Origin: Hormiphora californensis
Lineage: Eukaryota; Ctenophora; Tentaculata; Cydippida; Pleurobrachiidae
Direction: 5' to 3'
DNA length: 64,000 bases
Assembly: GCA_020137815.1 (NCBI GenBank)
Contig: CM035359.1
Location: forward strand, 6,475,968-6,539,967
In this document: positions 1 to 12,350 of the stretch, piece after piece
How positions within the stretch are numbered: the stretch's first letter is position 1
Layout of the letters: each line of letters starts with the position of its first letter
The notes under the pieces: model-generated
What the model was told of the DNA's origin: nothing
Databases searched by the model: none
Seen by the model: only the letters and a program-made list of their open reading frames with translations
Position numbers and translations under genes: made by a program

Positions 1-1820
1 ACCCCTGTCCTCCTGGAAGCTATCAGGTTAGTTAGACCCCTGCCCTCCTGGAAGTTATCAGGTCAGTTACTAGTTAGACCCCTGCCCTCCTGGAAGTTAT
101 CAGGTCAGTTACTAGTTAGACCCCTGCCCTCCTGGAAGTTATCAGGTTAGTTACTAGTTAGACCCCTGCCCTCCTGGAAGTTATCAGGTTAGTTACTAGT
201 TAGACCCCTGCCCTCCTGGAAGTTATCAGGTTAGTTACTAGTTAGACCCCTGCCCTCCTGGAAGCTATCAGGTTAGTTAGACCCCTGCCCTCCTGGAAGT
301 TATCAGGTTAATTACTAGTTAGACCCCTGCCCTCCTGGAAGTTATCAGGCCAGTTACTAGTTAGACCCCTGCCCTCCTGGAAGCTATCAGGTTAGTTACT
401 AGTTAGACCCCTGCCCTCCTGGAAGTTATCAGGTTAGTTACTAGTTAGACCCCTGCCCTCCTAGAAGCTATCAGGTTAGTTACTAGTTAGACCCCTGCCC
501 TCCTGGAAGCTATCAGGTTAGTTACTAGTTAGACCCCTGCCCTCCTGGAAGCTATCAGGTTAGTTACTAGTTAGACCCCTGCCCTCCTAGAAGCTATCAG
601 GTTAGTTACTAGTTAGACCCCTGCCCTCCTGGAAGTTATCAGGTCAGTTACTAGTTAGACCCCTGCCCTCCTACACTGGAAGCTATCAGGTTAGTTACTA
701 GTTAGACCCCTGCCCTCCTGGAAGCTATCAGGTTAGTTACTAGTTAGACCCCTGCCCTCCTGGAAGCTATCAGGTCAGTTACTAGTTAGACCCCTGCCCT
801 CCTGGAAGCTATCAGGTCAGTTACTAATTAGACCCCTGCCCTCCTGGAAGCTATCAGGTTAGTTACTAATTAGACCCCTGCCCTCCTGGAAGCTATCAGG
901 TCAGTTACTAGTTAGACCCCTGCCCTCCTGGAAGCTATCAGGTTAGTTACTAGTTAGACCCCTGCCCTCCTGGAAGTTATCAGGTTAGTTACTAATTAGA
1001 CCCCTGCCCTCCTGGAAGTTATCAGGTCAGTTAGACCCCTGCCCTCCTGGAAGTTATCAGGTCAGTTACTAGTTAGACCCCTGCCCTACTGGAAGTTATC
1101 AGGTCAGTTACTAGTTAGACCCCTGTCCTCCTGGAAGCTATCAGGTTAGTTACTAGTTAGACCCCTGCCCTACTGGAAGTTATCAGGTCAGTTACTAGTT
1201 AGACCCCTGCCCTACTGGAAGCTATCAGGTTAGTTACTAGTTAGACCCCTGCCCTCCTGGAAGCTATCAGGTCAGTTACTAGTTAGACCCCTGCCCTCCT
1301 GGAAGCTATCAGGTTAGTTACTAGTTAGACCCCTGCCCTCCTGGAAGCTATCAGGTTAGTTACTAGTTAGACCCCTGCCCTCCTAGAAGCTATCAGGTTA
1401 GTTACTAGTTAGACCCCTGCCCTCCTGGAAGTTATCAGGTCAGTTACTAGTTAGACCCCTGCCCTCCTACACTGGAAGCTATCAGGTTAGTTACTAGTTA
1501 GACCCCTGCCCTCCTGGAAGTTATCAGGTTAGTTACTAATTAGACCCCTGCCCTCCTGGAAGTTATCAGGTCAGTTAGACCCCTGCCCTCCTGGAAGTTA
1601 TCAGGTCAGTTACTAGTTAGACCCCTGCCCTACTGGAAGTTATCAGGTCAGTTACTAGTTAGACCCCTGTCCTCCTGGAAGCTATCAGGTTAGTTACTAG
1701 TTAGACCCCTGCCCTACTGGAAGTTATCAGGTCAGTTACTAGTTAGACCCCTGCCCTACTGGAAGCTATCAGGTTAGTTACTAGTTGGACCCCTGCCCTC
1801 CTGGAAGCTATCAGGTCAGT
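1..1820. repeat. 42-bp tandem satellite
   Basis: About 43 copies of a 42-bp unit built on GTTAGACCCCTGCCCTCCTG followed by GAAGYTATCAGGTYAGTTAC. A few copies lack the roughly 10-bp GTTACTAGTT part, and two carry a short insertion after CCTCCTA. Variant units recur in the same order twice (near 620-1030 and 1410-1750), so blocks of units were duplicated together. The array runs off the left edge and ends about 80 bp before the first visible exon of the gene starting at 1898, so it probably lies in an intron of that gene. Confidence 0.97.
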
Positions 1821-1897
1821 TGGAAGGATCATGTTTTATTCTCATTACCCATGCTCTCTCCTGTAGCCTCTCATTGTAACCCCCCCCCTCCTTCCAG

Positions 1898-4800
1898 GAT
1901 ACAATAGGTGGTGTTGAGTGCAATCCCTGTCAAGTTGGGTCCTACCAGAACACATCAGGGTCAAGGAGCTGTGTGAAGTGTCCTCCAAACTCTTACCAGG
2001 TAAATTACCGACCGAAACAAGTAAACAACCAATCAGAACTCGTTATTTAGGTCACGTGACTGGTTATCAGCCAATCAGGGACCAGTATTTCCTGATTCGG
2101 TCGGTTCCAGGTAATCAATGAGACCATTCTGATTAGAATTGGGGAAACATTTCATCAGCATGTTTAACTGTTAGAGATACCAGCTCCTCCCTGAATAACT
2201 TTTAATTCTCCATACTCCAGAGTTCAAAGGGCGGGTCTGAGTGTGACCCCTGTAGACCTGGTACCCACCAACCCCAGTCTGGGGCTACCCACTGTATACC
2301 CTGTGATGAGATACATTGTGGTGAAACAATGGGGAATAGGTATACTGCGCTGAAACTTTGCTTTTCAATCCCATTTTCAAGCTGCTTTTCTTTTCTTTGC
2401 AATTCTATTCCTTTTTTGGCAATAAAATTGGGAAATCTCATTGGGAAATCTCATTCTCTTTGTGTGGTGTGAACTCTCTGGCTGCCTTACCACCCCTCAC
2501 CCAATAATCCCAAGCTCACTAGGTTGTACACGGAGGAAGAGGAAGAGAACGAGGAACTCAACCCAGCCGATGACAGTGCAGGATTTTTGGAAGGTTTTTT
2601 GGCGACTTTTGACGGAATTGCTGACTTTTTAACGGGACCTGAGGATGAGGAGGAGGAGGAGGGGTGTTATAGTGAAAGTGATGGGAGTGAGAGTGAGGGA
2701 GAGGAGACCATGAACCTGCCCTCTTTCACTGATGCATATCAGAGGGAGGAGAGGGAAGCAGAATCAACTGACCCACCACCAGCAACGGAGGAGGAGTTTG
2801 TGAGGGCATTAGAACCTGAAAAAATCACAGAAGATGTTCCAGAAGAAATCACAGAATATGTTCCTGAAGAAATCACAGAAGATGTTCCTGAAGAGGTCCC
2901 AGAAATTGCACCAGTAGAGGTCCTAGATACCGATAGTTTATACGAAGAAGATCCTTCTCAAAATACTCCCAAGGAGGATGCAACAGAAGTAGTGGAGGGT
3001 GAAGCAGAAGTAGATCAAGTTGAAGAAGCATCAGTAGATCAAGTAGAAGAAGTGCTCAACATCTCCCTCGAATCTCCACCCTCCCAGCAAGCTGAAGAGA
3101 AGGGGGAAGAAATGAACAATCCTCAACCAACCGTCTCACCAGTTACCCTTCCACCACCTCAAGAAGAGGAACAACCAGCACCAGAGGAACAGCCACCACC
3201 AGAACCATTAGAAGATCATCCAGTACCAGAAAAGGAACCAGAACCTTTAGAAGAAAAGGAAGAGGACCTAGAACCAGTGTCACCTGAACAGGATACAGAT
3301 ACAGCACAAGAAGAGGTTGAAATACCACAAGTCGGAGACTCTGGTGAGGTAGAAGATAACATGATGGAACTAGATGACACCCCTGATAGTACCCCAGTAG
3401 TGGTGACTGGAGGTGACACAATGGATATCCTAAAAGAGGTGACTGGAGATGACACCCCAGATAGTACCCCAGTAGGGGTGACTGGAGATGACACCCCTGA
3501 TAGTACCCCAGTAGGGGTGACTGGAGATGACACCCCTGATAGTACCCCAGTAGGGGAAGTGGTGACTGGAAGTGAATCTCCTGACCACGTGACTGATGAT
3601 CATATAACTGACCAAGTTGCTACTGCTGCAGAGGACCTGCTGGAGGGTGATGATACAGAGGGAGAGACTGATCAGGGTTCAGCACCTGATGATACAGAGG
3701 GAGAGATTGCTCAGGGTTCAGCACCTATTGAAGATATTGTTGAGGAAGATGGTCCTGTTGAAGATATCACAGAGACAGAGGTTGAGCAAGTTTCAACAGA
3801 AACATCTGAAAGTGCGGTGTTTGAGGAACTGCCAGTAGGTGAAGATTTTAAACCGAAGGTGTCTGAGGCAAGTCATCCCATACTGAGAGACATTGTACGG
3901 AAGATCAACGAAGAGAATGAGGGTGTGAAGAAGCAACATGAAGAAGATGTACAAGATATCTCCACAGTAGAAGATGATACAGATGTTGGACAAGACAGTG
4001 TGGAAGATGCCCCAATAATCAGTGAAGAAGACAACTCTGAGGTAACGGACACCTCTGAAACTCCTGAGGTTGTCATGGAAACTGAACCAGAAGCTGATGA
4101 GACTGTTGGTGTGGTTCTGGAACACTTGGAAGAAGAAGATCCCGCGGTGGTACAGGAAGAACACGAACTGGAACACGAAAGGGAAGGAGGCCCAGTACAT
4201 GAAATTGTTGATAAAGAAGAAACGGATCAGGGTGTTCTGGAGGAGAAGGAGACCGTTCGAGAAGAGGAGGCGGAGGAGGTGGTAGAGGGAGAACCAGAGG
4301 ATGATATAAACATTGAAGCACCGGAAGAAGTAGAAGTGGAGAAGGAGTTGAGAGATCTTCAACAACAACCACCCACTACAGGTAAGCAGCAACCTACCAC
4401 CCAGCTTGCAGATGATTTTAACAGTCCAGTGTTTACTGTTTTCTACTCTCCCACTCTCTGATCTCTCCAGTGTTCACTCTTCTAAATCACTATCCCACAC
4501 AGACGAAAAAAGAGAGGAACCTTGTACCTTGTTGACTAGTCTAGTAGAAGAGGGACAGTTGGAGGTGTACAGTGTATCACTGAAGGATCACATTGATCAG
4601 ATACTGGTTAGTGGTTCGTTCTTCCGTCTGTCCGACATCTAACTTTTACTTACCTTTAAACACATTATCTATCTGAACTCTGACCCCCCCCCCCCATCTA
4701 CCTCAGGACCGAGAAGTAGCCCTGACAAGTCTACCTCTATGTGTTGCTCTCTCCTTTTCTATCCTCTGTCTAGCCTTGATAGGGCTAAAGGGAGCCCTCT

Positions 4801-7800
4801 TTGGACCCTTCAAAAGTGGGATCTGTACCGTACTGGCTGTGTGTTCTGATATGGCTGTTCTAGTGGCATTCGCTCTTGTTGGTAAGTAATGTAATGAGTG
4901 GTAGTAATGAAGAATCTTCCACACGTTATAATACTATTACTCATCTTCATTGAAGAAGGGTAATAATATAACGCGTGGTTCTCTATGGCACACGCGGACC
5001 AGTGGTTCAGACCACAGGGCACAGTCCCCATCGCGACCGGCCCAGGAGAGAGAAGACATCGATTTGAAAACTAACTCTTTCCCCCTCCCAGAACCCCGAA
5101 TGAGTGGTGAAGAATGGATGTCAGTAGGGGGACTGTTCATTGCTGCTTCATCTCTCTCCATTACTGTATACTGCCTTGATCAGACTAACAAGGTACTCAT
5201 TTTCACCAGTATAGCAATGGGAGTTTTTAGTCTAAGAAGATTCTATAGGCATAGTTGATGGGGAATGGGGCATCGAAATTAATCCAATCTAAGCCATAAT
5301 TGACCTACACATATCTCCAAATTCCAGGCGTGCCCGAAAGCATCACTTACATTCAAAGGAATGGTGACAGTATTCTTCTTGAGTATTGGCTTTCTATCCA
5401 GTGCTCTAGCCCTACAGTGCCCTACAACTGAGTTCATCAGGTACCCCTTCCAGATCTGATCTTTGTGCGTTTCACAACTGCTAGTTAAACCATTATATTT
5501 GTGATCTAATACAGCTCAGTAGATAAATATTTCGATTTGACACAATATTTTGCTCCTAGATTTGGTAAGAAGAATGTTGAGAACCTGTCTATGGTAGCAT
5601 TCCTCCTCTTCCCTGCCCGTCTCCTTGTCCTACCAGCAGCCCTTGCCAGAATAGAGAGAGATATACGACTAGCAACTCTTCCTAGTGAGGTAGGGTTACA
5701 CTTAACAGGAATTGTAGAGGGAACTTTCAGTTTCTGTTTCATTCTTATCAGTCCAGCTAGAGATTGGTTACGAAGTCACCCCTTTTATTGTATATCCAGA
5801 AGCTGATATAACGGAGGGGTAATTTCATTACCAAAGCTAGAGAGGTTTTCATAAATTTAGTTTCACTTTCAGTTGTACAATGAAAGCTAAGCCAAATGAA
5901 AGTGAAACTTCAATTTGTCTGCATCATATCTCTCCACGTATCAAATAGCACTTCCCATATCTTTACAGGCGGGGTGGAGTTTGTTGCTGGAAGTGGTACT
6001 ACCAGTGTCGGTGACGTTGTTGGCACTTCTTCACCCAACCTCCCTTCTACACATTTCCTGTTACATCGCTCTACTGGTAGGTAGACTTTAGAACTCTCTT
6101 TTCACCCAACCTGACAAAAAATGGGGTCATTTTCGATCTTGGAACTGAATTTTCTAAAACGTGGTAACTGGTATGTCAAGCCTTCACCCAACGATACAGC
6201 CCAAGTTGACAACTACCCACACTTCTAGGTTGGTGTGAGATCACTAAGCGTGTTACTATGGGAACTGTGTTCCCTAGCAACACCCCAACAACAGGGAACT
6301 AGTTGCCAGGAGATAGCGACTAATGATGTGTCAGAGGAAGGAGAGCAACATGGAATTTTAGAGTTTCCTACTAATTCACCAGTTTCATCAACAACCAAGT
6401 TAGTGACACTTGACAGTCAAGTCTTGACTATTCATTATATTTACCTATACCCGATAGTAAGATACCCATTTCATTAAACCACCCACTTAATTCTATACGT
6501 TACTCCCCTTTTATTACAGGAACCAGAACCTCAATGCCTCGATAGAGAAGGTAGACCCTAACTTTGAAAGGGCACGTCTGGGAGATGATATTGTGGTTTA
6601 TTTCAACAAGCCCGTCATTGAAGAGGTAGGATGGTAGGGTGGTAGGATGTAGAACAGAGGTGTTCCAAAGAAAGAAAATAGGTAGGGCTGCCTTTTCAAA
6701 ATTGGAGTACGAGTAGTCACCACAGTCACAGCGTCGTGCAAAAGTTGAAAAAGTTGGGGTTGGGTGTCTGATAAAAAAGGAAAATTTTACTTTTTCGGTG
6801 CAGAATCGTCTCAATAACAGATTTCCTGTGCAGTTTTTGGGAGGTGTTTCTAAAACTTTCCGAATTTATGTAAGCTATATAATACCGTGGAAGGACGGTT
6901 TGAGGGAGGGAGAATTGGCCCCCAGGCGCTTGCCAGCGTTATAATACCGGACCCTCACTCAGCTAACATGTTTCAGAAGATATCTTTCACATCTACGAGC
7001 GAGTGTAAGCTTTACCTGGCACATATGACAGGTTCTAGTGACTCCCTTCAGAGGTATAAACCACGTACACTAGTTTCACTTTCACTTTCGATACACTAGT
7101 TTCACTTTCAAATCATTAGTTTCACTTTCACTTTCAATACACTAGTTTCACTTTCAAATCATTAGTTTCACTTTGATATGAAATAGAACAGTTTAAATAC
7201 GTTCATGTTCAGTCTATAGACAGTGATCTTAGACAGTGATCTTTGACTGCCTATTTAAAACACATTTCTCACTTGTCTCATATAAGACCCTCCTCTTCAC
7301 ACCGGGCCGAAGGCCCCGTGCGGCTAAGTGAGGCCGCGTAGCGGCCTCGCGTAGCCGCGTAGGTGTACAGTCAGAGTATGACAATTTCCCATATACCTTC
7401 ATGTAAGATGAACGACTGTCAATCGGCCACAAATCAACTGATTGTAAAATAAACTAATTCCTACCCCAGTCCAAAAATTTTCACCCGTTTCACCGGACCT
7501 CCATGTTTCACCCTAAATATCGCCCTGTTTCAGTATTTTAGCTCAGTTGGATCCCACACGGGGACCTCTTGGAGGATCTGACTCATCTGATGACTTTGTA
7601 ATGATACCCGAGATTATAGTACAAGCCGCTCCCAGGTAATATACTTTCACTTTCATTATGTTCTCTTTCACTTTCACTTTCATTGTTTCTTCACTCTCAT
7701 TAATTACTTTCACTTTCACCTTCTCTTTGTCGCTTAATTACTGGAATTAACCATTGCATGTGCTCATGGACGGAAGTTGGCTGATTGTGTAATTTATTAC

Positions 7801-7993
7801 AACAAGTAGAGATGATTCAACTTCAGCCCTAATTGACCTTTTCCTGGTCTCTCTCCATCTCTCCCTCCATCTACATTTTCCCGCCCACTACTCAGACACG
7901 ATTCACCCCGCAAGATACCACACAGGGACTGGGTTTGCGACGGGGGAGAGTGAGGAAGTGTGGGGGAGAGAAAATGTATAGAGAGAGAGAGGG

Positions 7994-8065
<72 letters not shown>

Positions 8066-9473
8066 TAGAGAGAGAGAGAGAGACAGAGATAGAGAGAGAG
8101 AGAGAGAGAGAGTTGGCAGTGGGTGCATTTGTAACCCACAGGAAATCTACACCCTGTACACAACTACGTTTCTCAGCCTGCCCGCTAGCCGCTAGGCTGA
8201 CAGTTGCAGAGAGAACGAGGGAAGGAGAGTGAGCAAGAGAGAGAGATTTATAGGCTGTAGCTGCTGTTTTCACTGTCCAGTACCAGTACCCGCGATGGAA
8301 GAGGTTTTGTTCGGCTTACACAAGATATGCAGCTCTTTGATCTGTCTATTATCTTCCATTTTATCGGGAACGCTATGGTGAAAGTGAAACTAGAACAGGG
8401 CATTGTGAAAGTGAAACTAACCAGTCGGGTAAAAGGGAAACTGAATATTCAAAGTGAAAGTGAACCCATCTAGTCGTAATTGCAGATTTAAAGTCATATC
8501 TCAAACGAATGAGAACAGGTTCTGTGCTGTAATCAGAATTACAGAGCTGCTGTGCAGATCCGAATTAGTGTAGAAAATGGGGAGGGTAATTTTCATCTTG
8601 CTCAGCATTTCTCATGGTTTTAAACCTTTTCAACATTTTTATGATCTGAAACTTGCACCTGGGCTAGAAATACCTGAGTTATTCATGAACAAAATGATCA
8701 TCATTGTTACGTGCACGGTTGAAAGTGAAAGTTGAATAATGAAAGTGAAACTATTCAACACCAGGCTCACACATATCAGTGCATAATTATTGTACTGAAA
8801 TAGGGCATGACTTGGTATTCAGAATAATGAACTTCTAATAGGTGCCAAATACCTCTAACAAAATGAACAATGGAGGGCGTGTCCCTGCGATCCATGGATT
8901 TCTTCCATACCGCCGTTGTTATGCAACATCAATCAATTTGAGTCGCTGTGTCCGTGCTCCGAAAAGAAAGTATGAACAATTCATCATTCTATCCGCCCTT
9001 CTAAACATCCTCCCCCCCATTTCCAATTCTGCCAGGATCATTGCTAATTACCCCAGCTCCACTAATTACCCCAGCTCCACTAATAACCCCAGCTCCACTA
9101 ATTACCCCCGCTCCACTAATTACCCCAGCTCCACTAATTACCCCCTTTATCCTAGGGACGAGTGTGGAGTCTGTACACTGACTCCCAATACATCAGGAAC
9201 TAGCAGCAGACGCAGGTGGAAATCTGCTGAAACCAGTAAGAACCTATTCAGTTCGAGCAAGCCAAATATATAACAAGTCTTGTACTTCTCCTTCCAAACT
9301 GGCCCTAAATTTACTCTCTCCCATAATCTCTAAACTCCCTCCCTCCCATAATCTCTAAACTCCCTCTCCCTTCAGGTGGTAGTGTCAGAGAGAATCAGTT
9401 TGGTGGGGAGACGCCCCCTACAACACCAGAAGACAGGAGGTGTAGAAGTAGCATGAACTCAAGGACATCCTAA
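1898..9473 (+). CDS. Cys-rich multi-pass membrane protein, 3' part (16 exons)
   Basis: Exons: 1898-1999, 2221-2339, 2523-4381, 4503-4606, 4707-4881, 5092-5192, 5328-5440, 5560-5689, 5969-6076, 6229-6398, 6520-6625, 6977-7053, 7534-7635, 7896-7949, 9156-9235, 9376-9473. All are GT-AG, and phases chain to 1165 residues plus stop; the 5' end is outside the window. Exons 1-2 encode cysteine repeats ([21 protein letters not shown]) of the GCC2/GCC3 or ephrin-receptor-like type. Exon 3 is extremely Glu/Asp-rich (about 620 residues). Exons 5-10 encode six or seven hydrophobic segments. The tail is Ser/Thr-rich, contains DDFVMIPEI, and ends RSSMNSRTS. The end of exon 8 is the least certain boundary: 5713 also keeps frame. 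I do not recognise the family. The order of ectodomain, acidic stretch, membrane bundle and cytoplasmic tail suggests a receptor or adhesion protein, but that is inference. Confidence 0.82.
3373..3567 (+). repeat. 39-bp coding minisatellite in the acidic exon
   Basis: Within the acidic exon a 39-bp unit encoding [13 protein letters not shown] is repeated four to five times, the first copy variant and interrupted by a short insert. The unit is a multiple of three, so copy-number change keeps the frame. A shorter repeat of the EDVPEEITE type lies at about 2820-2910, and another (DDTEGE.QGSAP) at 3650-3725. Confidence 0.85.
7981..8112. repeat. (GA)n microsatellite
   Basis: Near-pure GA dinucleotides with a few interruptions, in the intron between the membrane-protein exons ending at 7949 and starting at 9156. 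The long Ser-Leu and Arg-Glu reading frames across it are artefacts of the repeat. Confidence 0.97.
9036..9150. repeat. 18-bp minisatellite next to a splice acceptor
   Basis: Six copies of CCCCAGCTCCACTAATTA lie directly upstream of the acceptor for the exon at 9156. Each unit contains a pyrimidine stretch and an AG, so the array offers several weak alternative acceptors. Confidence 0.85.
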
Positions 9474-9834
9474 CAATAGGGCACCCTCACCCTGTAGAAG
9501 GGGGTGCAGGCATACTCGCCTCTGATATATGAGAGATGAAAGGACACTGTTCTAAAGGATAATGTTCGGAAAAATGTTTGAAAAGAAATGACTGATGTGC
9601 ACTGGGAGAGGTTGAAAAACTGTTGAAAAACTGTCTGAAAAGGAGACAATTTTTCCCCCGCTGTATTTCAATGCTTCTTGACGCTCTGGATGAAACGAGA
9701 TCTTTATTTTCTTATTTGCTGTATATTTCGTTCATTTTCTTCAATACAATTTAAAATGACTGCCTTTTTCCACCTTCTTAAAGAGTCCTCTCAGTATTCC
9801 AGGGTGTCAGTGAGAGATACTACCCGGGTGGCCG

Positions 9835-10270
9835 CTGTCTGGCGCCGCCAACCCCATCAAATTGGGGAATGGGCGCCGCCATACAGGGTGGCCGGTAGCA
9901 CATTACAGATTTAGCCCCACCTTAATGACGTCTACGGATTCTTTCTTATCTGGTGAGATTGAGGGGACAAGGAGAATAATTGTGGGGGGGGGGGGGGAGT
10001 GCGAAAAAACGTTACGTCATCACGAGTAAATTCAATAATTCCATCGTGACTCCATCGTGACACCACAAAGTATCAATTCCACCCAACAAATTCCAACAGT
10101 ACCGTGTATGAGGTAACTTTGTACTGATAAGTCACCCCACTCAAAAGTCAAAATAAAAGTGAAACTAGTGACGTTGTACCTTCCAAATTGACCGAGTAGA
10201 GTGGGGTCTAATCTGTATGACGGCGCCATACCCCCATTTGATTCTCAGATGGGGTCGAGGCGCCAGACAG
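9835..10270. mobile_element. Fold-back element with GTCTGGCGCC ends
   Basis: The left end reads CTGTCTGGCGCCGCC followed by a CCCATCAAATTGGGG core. The right end is the inverse, with CCCATTTGATTCTCAGATGGGG and GGCGCCAGACAG. Nested inverted repeats and no internal coding sequence suggest a MITE. A related hairpin lies at about 33618-33697. Exact ends and target duplication were not resolved. Confidence 0.55.
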
Positions 10271-10930
10271 GGTCTAATGGGCATATCAATATTCAATAAG
10301 TAGCCATGGTCTGAATCAGACCAATCAGACCGTCTGATTGGTCATTACCTTTTGTAATCGATAAATACAGACATTGCCAATCAGATTGACCAGCTTAGCT
10401 TAGGTTTACTAACTCTATGGCTTAGGTTTACTGAACAAGTGATTCAATTATTCATGAACCACCGTGGTATTTTCACTTTCACTTTGAACCACCGTGGTAT
10501 TTTCACTTTCACTTTCAACATGTACCACACTAGTGAACAACAGGGATTATATCTCTTTTATTCGATCTGTTCAAAGCATTGTTCCGTCTTTAAGCATTAG
10601 ATAGTTCCACCGTCGTGTTTGTCGAGCCCGTAATTGGCCTCAGAGTGAGCTCAATCATAATTGGCTCACCAAGCACTTTAACTGCAGATTTGCTATCTTC
10701 TCTCCTTCTTCTCTATCTCTCTCTCTTATCCCTCTTATTATCTCATTCTGCTACTTTTTTGTGCCAACCCGCATAATAATGAAAGTGAAACCAACCTCTC
10801 TCTCCCTCTCTCTCCCTCTCTCTCCCGCCCGCTCTCTCTCTCTCCGCTGTTAATAGTGAAAGTGAGAGTATAACAGGCAGCAGCGGGCACGTGTAAGCAG
10901 AACAGACCAATGAGACGGCGTGATGTGCTA

Positions 10931-10962
10931 TCACGTGACTCACGCATCACGCATCACGTGAT
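10931..10962. promoter_or_regulatory. Paired TCACGTGA E-box palindromes
   Basis: TCACGTGA at 10931-10938 and ATCACGTGAT at 10953-10962 lie about 870 bp upstream of the GPI-peptide start. CACGTG palindromes of this type are bound by bHLH-Zip factors (USF, MITF/TFE, Myc/Max). Use as a promoter element here is inference. Confidence 0.35.
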
Positions 10963-11285
10963 GTCTCGTCCGGAGATGTTTAAAAGTCTCCTACCAAGAC
11001 ACTCAGACCAACATCATTAACCCCGCTCTACGTTTTGGGTAACATCGTTTAGAAATCTTGGTTCAATGTGTGTAATCAGATGATCACTGTCCTAATTATC
11101 TCTTTTTTGACGACTTAGCTTGCACATGTACCGATTATTCATTGAACAGTGTCTATAACAAACCGCTATTCCTAACATGTTCCACCCTATTCCTTATCTC
11201 ACTGATTCCTCTATCCCTCTATCTCTTTATCCATCTATCTCTTTATCCATCTATCTCTTTATCCATCTATCTCTCCCTCCCTCTG

Positions 11286-11407
<122 letters not shown>

Positions 11408-11828
11408 TCTCTGCATATATTACACCACGATGCATGCTATTTATGGAACCAGGAAAAGCACTACCGGCAGAGCTTGCACCTCCAGCCCCCCTTGATGATC
11501 ACACTGCTCACTTTATTTAATGCTGATTCCTGTGTGTGCTGCCCCATATTTCGAATTATCCATCTTTGCATAGGTTGATCGAGGGCTCCACTGTTGTTGC
11601 CCAAATTCATGAACAATGAATCTTTCAATGTTCATTTATTGGCCATGAACTCTAAAGTGTTCTCTGCAGTCTAAATATTTTAATTTTAGTCTAGTTTACA
11701 TAGAAGATAGAGTTCATGTTGTTGAAGATAGATTATCTCGCAGCTTTATCAGAAACGAGTTGCCGATTCATCAACTAACCCCACCACTCTCTTTCTAGCT
11801 AGCTCGAACCCCACTCTCTCTACTCAAG

Positions 11829-12350
11829 ATGAACCAATTCACCACCACCCTTTTCCTCGTCCTCGCTATGATCGCTGTCGTCACTGCTGCTAACAACAGG
11901 TAACGAGAGAGAGAGAGAGTTCCCAACCCTCCCTCGAAATCGAATGAGGGTTGGATACACAATAGACAAAACAGCCCTGTTTTTAATCCATAATACTATG
12001 TATTATGGATTAAAAACAGGGCTGTTTTGTCTATTATCAAAAGACAAAACAGTCCTGTTTTTAAAATCCATTGTACAGAGTCAGCTCTGTCAAAGCATTG
12101 GTCTGACTGAGGCAGCCAAGCTAGGCTGCTCCAACCGATTTCCCACTTCTTAAACCCAGTCTCTAACCCTTCTACCCCATTATTCATGACTTACCCCCTC
12201 CCATACATCTCTAAAATTCCCCAAACTAACCCCAATTTTCTCTCCCTCAGCTCCAACAGCTCTGGTGTCGGTGTCTACTCTGTGAACACCTCTCCCCTCT
12301 ACATGTTCACCCTGGCCCTTATCCCAGTTGTCGCTCGGCTCTTCGCCTAA
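11829..12350 (+). CDS. Small N-glycosylated, probably GPI-anchored peptide (2 exons)
   Basis: Exons 11829-11899 and 12251-12350 join in frame (AG|C) to give 56 residues. Residues 1-20 form a signal peptide (FTTTLFLVLAMIAVVTAA). A mature part of only about 15-20 residues has three overlapping N-x-S sequons in NNSSNSSG and a fourth at NTS. The C-terminus is a hydrophobic tail (MFTLALIPVVARLFA) with no charged cytoplasmic end. This layout matches GPI-anchored glycan-carrier peptides such as vertebrate CD52, as an architectural analogy and not a homology claim. Splice sites are clean (CAG|gtaacg; ccctcag|C). It would be missed by ORF-length filters. The 351-bp intron carries a perfect hairpin. 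Confidence 0.75.
11961..12035. repeat. Perfect 36-bp-arm hairpin in the GPI-peptide intron
   Basis: The arm beginning AATAGACAAAACAGCCCTG is followed after a 3-base loop by its exact reverse complement (75 nt in total). A third, slightly diverged half-copy follows at about 12040-12072. A perfect hairpin in a transcribed intron could be a small-RNA precursor or a recent MITE. Confidence 0.9.

Noticed and set aside
1-1820. Direct-repeat array resembling a CRISPR at first sight
   Set aside because: Units abut without unique spacers, no cas genes are nearby, and the window is eukaryotic.
6229-6398. [12 protein letters not shown], reminiscent of the kinase motif SFGVLLWELFTLG
   Set aside because: No other kinase motif (GxGxxG, VAIK, HRD, DFG) is found in the exons before or after; it is better read as part of a hydrophobic membrane segment.
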